Under the pieces are notes generated by a model, which made no database searches, was not told the origin of the DNA, and was given only the letters and a program-made list of their open reading frames with translations. The position numbers and the translations under genes were made by a program. Positions 56,834-64,000 of a stretch of 64,000 nt of DNA are shown piece by piece (within the stretch, counting starts at the first letter, position 1; every line of letters begins with the position of its first letter). This stretch comes from Ecdyonurus torrentis (taxonomy: Eukaryota > Arthropoda > Insecta > Ephemeroptera > Heptageniidae): assembly GCA_949318235.1 (NCBI GenBank), contig OX439133.1:877572-941571 (forward strand), in the 5' to 3' direction.

Positions 56834-58059
56834 TGGATATTCTCAACATACATTCAGACTTGGAATTTAATTCCAACATCACCAGCATCGAGCTCCACGA
56901 TCATGAGGCTTATGCGGGGACTAGATATGATAATACTGATGAAATCAGGATCGAAGTAAAAAATCAAGACATATACACATTGCCTTGTGAAAGCTTGTTA
57001 TATGTTGAAGGAAAACTGCTCAAGAGTGCAAATAATACTGTTACGACAAACACTAAATTAGTCAAGAATTTTTTGGCACACATGATAAGTGAGATTCGCT
57101 ACAAAATCAACGACATTGAGATTGATCAAACAAGACATACTGGCGTAGGCAGCACGCTCAAGGGATTTGTCTCTTTTACACCAGAAAAACTTTGCTCGCT
57201 CTCTAACAGTGGGTGGTGCAAGGAAAGCACAAACACGTTGGTACAAGCAAATGATGGTACGTTTAGCGCCGCATTGCCATTGAACACTCTCATAGGATTC
57301 TTCGAAGACCATCAGAAGATTCTCATCAACTGCAAGCAAGAACTTGTCATATTACGTTCACAAAACGACGCGAACGCAGTCATCACAACAAGTGACGATG
57401 AGACCTATGAAAGTAGTAAAATCGTGATAACAAAGTTCAAGTGGAAGATGCCACATGTCGAGGTAGATGATGAAACCAAGCTGAAGTTGCTCAATACACT
57501 GCGAGCTGATAAACCCATTACACTCGGCTTTAGATCATGGTTCGTTGCAGAGAAGCCAATGCCAACTACTACAAACAAAGACGAATGGACGCTTCAAGCC
57601 ATGACATCGCTGGAGAGACCTCGCTATGTTCTGCTTGCTTTTCAAACCAACAAGCGCAATCTCGTTCAAGCCGACATCAACTCCTTTGATAACTGCGACA
57701 TTCGAAATGTCAAAGTCTACATTAATGGAAAGTGTTATCCTTATGTCGATTTCAATTTGGACATGACAAAGCAACAATGTGCCATGTTATACAATGCTTA
57801 TACTTCGTTTCAGAAATCTTACTACGGCGAGGAAGGCAAGCCATTGCTTTCTTATGCAGAGCTCTTAGAACTTGGTGGCATATTCGTTGTGGATTGTTCT
57901 AAGCAAAACGAGTCAATCAAAACCAGCTCAGTAGATGTGAGAATTGAAATCGAATCGAGAAACGTGTTTTCTGCATCCACAGTAGCTTACTGCCTCATTG
58001 TTCACGATAGAGTTGTAGAGTACACACCTCTCACTAATATTGTCCGCAGACATATTTAA
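56833..58059 (+). CDS. Major capsid protein (double jelly roll, PY)
   Basis: This 408-residue protein is recognised as the Polinton major capsid protein. It begins M-D-I-L-N-I-H-S-D-L-E-F, then strand-rich blocks such as E-I-R-I-E-V-K-N-Q-D-I-Y-T-L-P and S-L-L-Y-V-E-G-K-L. Later it has I-T-L-G-F-R-S-W-F-V, P-R-Y-V-L-L-A-F-Q-T and an ending V-E-Y-T-P-L-T-N-I-V. These are shared with double jelly-roll capsids of the Polinton/adintovirus lineage, which form trimers in icosahedral shells. The upstream in-frame TTG extension is not used because the small ORF occupies it. The length is at the low end for the family and the frame is intact. Confidence 0.9.
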   Translation: MDILNIHSDLEFNSNITSIELHDHEAYAGTRYDNTDEIRIEVKNQDIYTLPCESLLYVEGKLLKSANNTVTTNTKLVKNFLAHMISEIRYKINDIEIDQTRHTGVGSTLKGFVSFTPEKLCSLSNSGWCKESTNTLVQANDGTFSAALPLNTLIGFFEDHQKILINCKQELVILRSQNDANAVITTSDDETYESSKIVITKFKWKMPHVEVDDETKLKLLNTLRADKPITLGFRSWFVAEKPMPTTTNKDEWTLQAMTSLERPRYVLLAFQTNKRNLVQADINSFDNCDIRNVKVYINGKCYPYVDFNLDMTKQQCAMLYNAYTSFQKSYYGEEGKPLLSYAELLELGGIFVVDCSKQNESIKTSSVDVRIEIESRNVFSASTVAYCLIVHDRVVEYTPLTNIVRRHI

Positions 58060-58118
58060 AGTGATACCTAAGTAAGTCAGTGTGGAGCAAAATTTTGTGT
58101 GGATTCGTTCAATCAACC

Positions 58119-58856
58119 ATGGCTTCAGCAGTTATTAAAGTTTTGTTCTCGAGTGAGGAAACGCCATACTTTGGAACCCACAACGATGTTATCAAAGAGA
58201 TTGCAGTTGTCGACGTGAGCACGTTTGCCAGCCAGCAGTGGAGATTTGCAAACCCTACCAGTGAGTATAAATTTCTTGATTACACGAGATTTATACAAGA
58301 CCCGTACTACTCTGGTGATGTCGCCTACGACCAAGTGGGAGCAGTACTCAAGAAAGCCACAGAATCTTACAAGGCCATATATTGTCACGGACAGAAAGAC
58401 TATGACACGTTAAAGAAACTCTTGAAACGTTCCACAATTTTTGATCTGCTAGAGATGCATCAAGTGAAATTAAATGATCTTCCAACCAACGTAGGCACAG
58501 AGTGTCTGTATCACTTGCACCGTGATGAAGCCTGTGTATGTCCCCATGCTAACGCCTACCGCTTGGCACATTGGTGTTTGAACAACAAGTCGAAAATCAA
58601 TGTGCTGAACCATGATGTGAGAACGGAGACCTTCAAAGACTGGCCTGAAGACACTGTTCATATCTATGACCTCGTCGAAGCAGGATTTTTCCACAAGCCA
58701 ACAGAGGACTATCCTGAGATGACAGAGTGCATTTACTGCGGTCTGCAAGTATGCAACTGGGTCCAACTGGATAACCCCCTCGACAAGCATAGAAAGTTGA
58801 ACAAATATTGTGTCATGTTTAACTATACCCCATCATTCACTGGCATTGACTTTTAA
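58119..58856 (+). CDS. Exonuclease-like fold fused to a BIR (inhibitor-of-apoptosis) domain
   Basis: This 245-residue protein starts at ACCATGG, a strong Kozak context; an in-frame GTG 39 bases upstream is not needed. Residues about 166-233 are a BIR domain: R168-T-E-T-F-K-D-W-P, the hydrophobic core A-G-F-F, then zinc ligands C204, C207, H224 and C231 with the exact CX2C-X16-H-X6-C spacing. BIR domains bind caspases or IAP-binding peptides. No RING is present. The first 150 residues resemble degenerate DnaQ-like (DEDD) proteins found in arthropod mobile elements: strand A-V-V-D-V, block A-I-Y-C-H-G-Q-K-D-Y-D-T-L, Cys/His cluster and C-P-H-A-N-A-Y-R-L-A-H-W. Key acidic residues appear incomplete, so catalysis is doubtful. 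Anti-apoptotic function is inferred. Confidence 0.82.
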   Translation: MASAVIKVLFSSEETPYFGTHNDVIKEIAVVDVSTFASQQWRFANPTSEYKFLDYTRFIQDPYYSGDVAYDQVGAVLKKATESYKAIYCHGQKDYDTLKKLLKRSTIFDLLEMHQVKLNDLPTNVGTECLYHLHRDEACVCPHANAYRLAHWCLNNKSKINVLNHDVRTETFKDWPEDTVHIYDLVEAGFFHKPTEDYPEMTECIYCGLQVCNWVQLDNPLDKHRKLNKYCVMFNYTPSFTGIDF

Positions 58857-58948
58857 CCCTGTATCAAGTTCTATACATAGCAAACTTTTTTGTATCTTAA
58901 ATTAAAAAATTGTGCTTGAAAATTTATGTCGTATGTAAAATTGTTAAA

Positions 58949-58954
58949 AATAAA
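58949..58954 (+). terminator. Poly(A) signal of the plus-strand capsid block
   Basis: AATAAA lies 93 bp after the exo-BIR stop. It is the first good signal after the plus-strand gene series beginning at 54,816, which supports a shared 3' end. Confidence 0.55.
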
Positions 58955-59253
58955 ATTTTGTCTGAACATATATATGAAAGTTATTTCATTTCTTATAAAA
59001 CTGGCCTTTATCCTTATCAACATTTTAAATATATTTAACATATTTTAAGAAATACTAAATGAAACATATTCTGAATTTTTTGTTCAATGGTTTTCTATTT
59101 TAATTTAACTTAAATATATTTTTTATTAAAATAAATTTATAACCTATATGCTATTAAATTTTACAAACTATTAGCTTTCAGAGCCATATATTCTAAGAGA
59201 AAAGGTTTTAGTATTCAATAAAAATCACTAAGGGTTTCAAGGCAAGTTTGGAT

Positions 59254-59259
59254 TTTATT
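59254..59259 (-). terminator. Poly(A) signal of the small spliced gene
   Basis: This reads AATAAA on the minus strand, about 30 bp past the TAA at 59,289. Confidence 0.55.
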
Positions 59260-59288
59260 TTATCATAGCTCATCATCACAATAAATTT

Positions 59289-59734
59289 TTACTTGCTGGA
59301 TCTAGTGGAAAATTCAACATCAATGCATCTTCCAACCATACCGTTGTAGACGAGAACCATCTTCTTACATTCTGGGCAAGTGTTGTATTCTGCGATGAAT
59401 TCATCACTAAACCTTGATGCTGGAATTCTAGACGGCAGGAACACACGGATGAATTTGGAGTGGTCCATGGCATTCAATACAGCAATCAGTACTTGCTCAT
59501 CTGCGTAGTTAGAGTTGATTTTCTCCATACTCTCGATGAGGTATGGTTTTCCAGCAGTCAGATTCTTGCAGGACAATGCAGGTTCCACGTGGCCCAAAGC
59601 CTGGAGAAGTTTAGCTTCTTTTACCTATAAAACATAAGATATTCATAATACTGTTAGCCACTTGAATAACTATAAAAGTTTTAAGTCGAGAAACAAATTA
59701 AAATATATTAAAATTTAATACTTACGAAAGACAT
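59289..59734 (-). CDS. Small two-exon Polinton protein, possible OB-fold/ssDNA-binding
   Basis: The gene has a 9-base coding exon (59,734-59,726, ATG plus two codons), a 101-bp intron (59,725-59,625) with donor TTC|GTAAGT and acceptor TTTTATAG|GTA, and a main exon 59,624-59,289 ending TAA. The spliced product has about 114 residues. The unspliced frame has no usable ATG near its start, which supports splicing. The product shows a strand-rich pattern (K-F-I-R-V-F-L-P-S-R-I, then S-D-E-F-I-A-E-Y-N, then M-V-L-V-Y-N-G-M-V-G-R) and one C-P-E-C pair. Small proteins with this pattern occur in insect mobile elements and viruses; an OB-fold ssDNA-binding role is a guess. Upstream on its strand are CCAAT (ATTGG) and CT-rich sequence. 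Confidence 0.6.
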
Positions 59735-60108
59735 GATGAATTTTCAGTGGATTCGAGTCTTGTGTGGATCAAAAGAATCAAGATGCAGGAGAAGCAGAGA
59801 AAGACTTGTGTATTCTTTGAGTTCTCGACTTGTAATGCGGCTCTGCTCTTGTAAAGTAGTGGGGGTAAATCGTGAACCAATCAGAGTAAAGGTTCTCCTC
59901 TAATTTCCCCTTAACTTTTTAAATTTCCCCTCAGATTATTATTTTGAACCAATAAGTAGTAAGTAATTTAAATTTTGCCACACTTTCTTTGCTTACGTCA
60001 CTTTTATTTTTTAGATCACGAAGGTACAAAGATTTCTACAATTAATACACGATGCTCCACACAGCATCCACACAAATTGACCTCCATCTTGATTTTTACT
60101 TCACGTAC
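59735..60108 (-). promoter_or_regulatory. Right subterminal promoter region of the Polinton
   Basis: This lies between the small spliced gene and the right ITR. Read on the minus strand it contains a degenerate ITR module, an AT-rich segment with repeated GGGGAAATT, an ATTGG (CCAAT) box and a CT-rich stretch before the ATG. No other ORF is supported. Confidence 0.4.
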
Positions 60109-60460
60109 GTACGCTAGCAATCACTGACTGCACACAAGTCCGTCGCCATCTTGTTGCAAGCCTCGTGTACGTACGCAAATACTCATTTGCTACACACAAA
60201 TCGGACGCCATCTTGGTTTTTACCTCGTGTACGTGCGCTAATACACACCTGCCACGCCCATATCGCCGCCATCTTGGGTTTTGACCTCGTGGACGTACGC
60301 GAGAAGCAGCAATCCACACAAAATCGACCCCATTTTGTTTTTATACCTCGTGGACGTACGCGAGTTTGTGTGGATGCATCCACACTTGTGTGGATGCATC
60401 CACTCGTTTGTGTGGATGTGTGGATGCATCCACATTCTGCTGTATCCATACTTATCTACT
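60109..60460 (-). repeat. Right inverted terminal repeat of the Polinton (352 bp)
   Basis: This is the mirror copy of the left repeat, ending CTTATCTACT. Inside it, beyond 60,109, a degenerate fifth module continues with a different sequence from the left side. Several open frames cross both repeats in mirrored form, but they are by-products of the repeat and not genes. Confidence 0.95.
60339..60345 (-). promoter_or_regulatory. Inward TATA-like box in right ITR
   Basis: This is the mirror image of the left ITR TATAAAA. It points leftward, toward the small spliced gene whose ATG is at 59,734. Function is inferred. Confidence 0.4.
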
Positions 60461-60466
60461 CATAAA
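60461..60466 (+). repeat. Right target-site duplication CATAAA of the Polinton
   Basis: This is an exact copy of the six bases left of the element. Joining the two flanks over one CATAAA recreates a continuous family B repeat like the copy at 37,955-38,180, which confirms the insertion borders. Confidence 0.95.
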
Positions 60467-61293
60467 TAATGCTAAAATAGAACAATATAATTAGTATGCT
60501 GTATAAAATAATTTGTATGCTATATAACATATTTATTCTGCAATATAACATAAGTTATGCTGTACTGACAAATTGTGCTGAAAATGAGCTAGCATAATTA
60601 TTACGCAGTTATTTTTGTCATAGTGATTATACTACATAACATAATAGTTAAAATGTTCAACATAATTACTTATGTTATTACACTTGTGCTCTACAATCAA
60701 GTGTTTAATGTAGTATCAATTACGTCATTTGTTTTTTTCTGTGGATACACACGAAATGTGTAATTCAAAGTAATTTTAATATCAGTTTTATACTTCTAAA
60801 GATTACCAAAAGTTTTTAATTTCATTTTCTTAAAAATTTATAAGACTTACGAAAATTTGCATTATTATTACGATTTTGGGTGATATCCATATGAGAAATC
60901 AATTATCTTTGCAATCGATATTTGCATTTTGCAATGACAGTTTTGTATTTACTTACACACATTGCTGGTCCCCTTATACTTACTGCAAATGCGGGAATAT
61001 AAAGATCACTTGCACTATACTAGCTGCATTATATTATTATTTTAAAAAATGTCACCAATATTAGATATTTGATGTTGTCAAATTCTAAAATTTAAATGTT
61101 ATATATATCAGTAAACAGTTTGTCCCAACACTGTGGTTTCCTGAGAGAATGATAATTAAAATGACAAACTATTTTATATAACTTATAGAACCTAAGACAT
61201 TTCATTATATTTTATTGCGTGTTGTAAAAGATTAAATAAATACATTTAATCCAATTCAATCTCGACGAATGAGCTGGATATTTCATAACTGAG

Positions 61294-61299
<6 letters not shown>

Positions 61300-61375
<76 letters not shown>
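61300..61375. repeat. (CT)n microsatellite, ~76 bp
   Basis: Pure CT repeat right of the Polinton. Confidence 0.95.
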
Positions 61376-61378
<3 letters not shown>

Positions 61379-63002
61379 GTTCTCACAACTCAGTCAGGTA
61401 AATAGTTGCCATGTGATGCTGTATACAAATTAACGCCACAATAAACTTGTATAATTATGTTTGCTTCACTTTGCCACGCAAATTTATATCTATATTTTTC
61501 TGCACGCAAGGAAACTTAAAAGGTAACAGCCTCAGGGGACACTGAGAGAACCAATACAGGTAAATACTGATTTTCTTTACTTTTCTAACTGGCTTAATAA
61601 ATAATTAAATAGTCGTCTTTATTCAAAAAAACAAAAAAAAAATGCAAAGAAAAAAAATACAAATTTTTGAAAGGTTGAGGTTTAAGCCTGACAATATGTG
61701 TGGCCCACTCTTACACGTAACCCCAACACAAAACATCAATGAAATTTTTTGATTACATACAAAATTATAATAAGATGGAAATAATATTACTACGTAGCAA
61801 GGAAAAACTTTTACAAATATCACAAAAAAAGAAAATAATAATTGTATATCGCTTTATGGAAACAGATGTAGAACAAGGAATGGAAAAACATAGTGAAGAA
61901 AAAGAAAAAAGGGTGTAAAAATTAAAAATTAGCAAAGCTGTTTGGCATTCAAATATGTAAGCCTATAATCACTAATTAGTAATTACTTTACCTGAGTTAC
62001 CTTGAATTCTGACGGTGTTTAAGCTACAGATTACAAAGTCACTACACGTGTGTTTTTTTAGTGTAGTGGAGTTTGAGGGGGGGGGGGGGTGAGAAAGAAA
62101 AAGAGAGAGAGACAGAGAGAGAGAGAGATTATCTCTTAAAATTTTACTAATAATAATATTTATATATTAAAAATATAATTGGTGTAAAATTACAAAAAAT
62201 ATATATAATATTATTATTGTTATATAAGTAAAAATAACGAATTTTTTTATGTAATTTTATTTTCAACTTTTTTCCATCTAACCAATTCCTAAACATAAAC
62301 AATAATGAAAATAAATTTTTACTTTACATTTTTTCCTCTCCTATCTATTTCATACAAAAATTTTCTGCTTGGAAATTATTTCATTATTTGATATTTTGAT
62401 ATTTTGGAACTGCATTTAATTAATAATGCAACACAGCACATTTATTTTGCAATGCAGCATGAAAACACTTGTCATGCACAAATACTGCAGTATTGATCGA
62501 GCTAGCGTAATTATTACGTATTTATTTTTGTTCGTTTTTGTAACTAAAATGTTAAAAGTTGATGCTTGTTTATTGAAAAGAAAATTTGTTTCTGTCTTTT
62601 TTCTTTTTCTATCAAAAATTATATAAAATAAAGCAATAAAAGGAAAATAAAGCAAAAAAGTAATATTAAAAAGTGTAACGCAGAAAATGTGAGAGTCAAC
62701 CCAAATTTAATGAGAAAGCAATTAGCCGTCTTTGACAGTTTTTCAATATTGTTTATTAGTTTTCTACAATATTTTATTAATTAGCTTTTTGTTAATTAAA
62801 TGAAAGGTAAATGATCATAAATGACCAAGAAAAAAAATATTTTAATTAACTACCTTATTTTAAAACATTTGGCGTATTTTTTTTTTTTTACTTCTTTTCT
62901 GCAATTTTTTCTTGAATGTTTTAACAAAAAATAAAATAAAATAGATACAAGAAGTAAAAATAATAATATAACTTGAGGAAAAACTGAGCAAAATATTATT
63001 TT

Positions 63003-63005
<3 letters not shown>

Positions 63006-63079
<74 letters not shown>
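63006..63079. repeat. (GA)n microsatellite, ~74 bp
   Basis: This is the longest pure GA repeat on the plus strand. Most long tracts in the window are CT on this strand. Confidence 0.95.
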
Positions 63080-63082
<3 letters not shown>

Positions 63083-63199
63083 ACTTTTTAAGTTATTACA
63101 AAAAAAACTGAAACCCCATTTAAGCTAATTTTATAATTATTGTTATATTTTTAATTTTCCCTTAATTTCTAGTTTGATTCAAAATGTGGGTTCCTTTAT

Positions 63200-63500
63200 A
63201 GGGTGTATGCGGATGACGTCATATTTATTGCGCTTGGAGGCCATACTGGAGTAGTGCATAACATTGCTCAGCATAGGACAAACTTTGTTTAAGCCAATTT
63301 TCTTTGGGAAATCGGTTCATTTTTTGTTATTGTTATTTTTCTCACATATTTGAGATACTAATTCAACACATTTACAGCATCAATGCTCTCAAAAATATTG
63401 CATAGTGTTTTTAAACTGGCAAAATGATTTTTTTCCTATGCCATCCATGTTATTGAGTTATCCAACATGGCGTCGACTTTAACATGAATGAATAGACCCT
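63200..63500. mobile_element. Family A MITE, copy 11 (inverted)
   Basis: AGGGTGTATGCGGATGACGTCAT at the left and GAATGAATAGACCCT at the right, flanked by TATA on both sides. About 301 bp. Confidence 0.85.
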
Positions 63501-63794
63501 ATAAATGAACCGTAAAATTTTGAATGCAATTCCACGGATACTTTTGCCGTATTTTACATCTAAGGCAACCTTTTATGAAAAAATAAAATTGAAAATTGTT
63601 TTATTTTTATCGTTTTTAAGAATCAAGAAACTGATATTACGGACTTAAAAAATCAATAGCCATATTTTTTATATTAGTTTTTAAAAACACGTAAAAGTTT
63701 GTCTTCTAGTATCGTTTTTATTATTTATTCATTAGTTTTTAAAAACACTTAAAAGTGTGTCTAGTATCTATTTTTTTTTTATATAATATATATT

Positions 63795-63830
<36 letters not shown>

Positions 63831-64000
63831 TAGTTTAACCAGGGGAGGGAAACTTGAAAAATAAAATTCTGCGACATAAAATTAATTACAAATATGCATT
63901 TCATACGCATTTTTTTTTAAATGGTTAGTGTAAAAATATAGACGGAAAGAATAAATTGCGTAATTTTTACTGTAGTTTTCTGAGCCTCCAAGCTTTTGTT

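Larger units (their letters stand above)
58857..59288. other. Convergent intergenic region in the Polinton right arm
   Basis: This is AT-rich spacer between the exo-BIR gene and the small minus-strand gene. It holds a plus-strand AATAAA at 58,949 and another at 59,217, and a minus-strand AATAAA (TTTATT at 59,254-59,259). No ORF is supported. Confidence 0.6.
45222..60460. mobile_element. Complete Polinton/Maverick element (adintovirus-like), 15,239 bp
   Basis: This is a self-synthesising virus-like DNA transposon. Seen directly: 352-bp inverted terminal repeats, termini beginning AG and ending CT, a flanking 6-bp duplication CATAAA on both sides, and open reading frames for PolB, retroviral-type integrase, FtsK/HerA-type ATPase, adenain-like protease, and major and minor capsid proteins. 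That set, the 15-20 kb size and the 6-bp target duplication are the family hallmarks. Gene order is PolB(+), INT(-), fibre-like(-), DUF8207-like(-), ATPase(-), PLA2-like(+), PRO(+), penton(+), small ORF(+), MCP(+), exo-BIR(+), small spliced gene(-). No stop or frameshift interrupts any core gene. Base composition is visibly less AT-rich than the flanks. Whether it forms virions is inference. Confidence 0.97.
45090..60625. repeat. Family B repeat split by the Polinton
   Basis: Left part 45,090-45,221 ends TTTATGGCATTATAG-CATAAA. Right part 60,461-60,625 begins CATAAA-TAATGCTAAAATAGAACAATATAATTAG and later holds GACAAATTGTGCTGAAAATGAGCTAGC. Together they equal one ordinary family B copy. The interval given includes the inserted Polinton. 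Confidence 0.85.
60720..63199. other. Gene-free AT-rich stretch right of the Polinton
   Basis: Two microsatellites and short GA-rich sequence at 62,100-62,128. Open frames are short and AT-driven. Confidence 0.6.

Overview
The window is AT-rich animal nuclear DNA. The evidence is spliceosomal introns with GT-AG borders, dense miniature DNA transposons, long (CT)n, (CA)n and (TA)n microsatellites, a truncated non-LTR retrotransposon, and one complete virus-like Polinton (Maverick). Nothing bacterial is present. An invertebrate host is likely, but the sequence alone does not say which phylum.

Positions 1-45,221 and 60,461-64,000 are almost free of protein genes. They hold about a dozen copies of a ~300 bp element with AGGGTGTATGC ends and TGACGTCA sites (family A), AT-rich 'TAGCATAAATTATGC' elements (family B), TTAA-bordered fold-back elements (families E and F), a hAT-like element with a perfect 8-bp target duplication (18,768-19,656), a 5'-truncated LINE reverse transcriptase (10,091-11,965), and a 105-bp tandem array in which every unit is a long hairpin (24,883-25,780). 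Several elements are nested inside others, so their relative ages can be read. The only host-gene evidence is a minus-strand signal-peptide exon at 36,546-36,615 with a strong donor and a CpG-rich stretch upstream. Downstream of it, on the same strand, are candidate zero-length 'recursive' splice sites. Much of the left part of the window may therefore be a very long first intron.

The main object is the Polinton at 45,222-60,460 (15,239 bp). It has 352-bp terminal inverted repeats that look identical, AG/CT termini, and a perfect 6-bp target duplication, CATAAA. It landed inside a family B element. All core reading frames are open: protein-primed-type DNA polymerase B with zinc fingers (+); a minus-strand block of integrase, a fibre-like protein, a DUF8207-like protein and a packaging ATPase; then a plus-strand block of a phospholipase A2-like virion protein, an adenain-like protease, a penton-type minor capsid protein, a 43-codon small ORF, the double jelly-roll major capsid protein, and a protein with an exonuclease-like N-terminus and a BIR (IAP-type) zinc domain. 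A last small minus-strand gene needs one intron to be read in full.

Read together, the element encodes replication (PolB), integration (INT), genome packaging (ATPase), capsid assembly and maturation (MCP, penton, protease), possible membrane breach (PLA2-like) and possible host cell-death control (BIR). The genes are packed like operons (2-bp gaps, a TAATG stop-start overlap, overlapping frames), while the ITRs carry inward TATA-like boxes and 61-62 bp repeat modules. Intact frames and matching ITRs suggest recent insertion and possible competence as an adintovirus-like agent.
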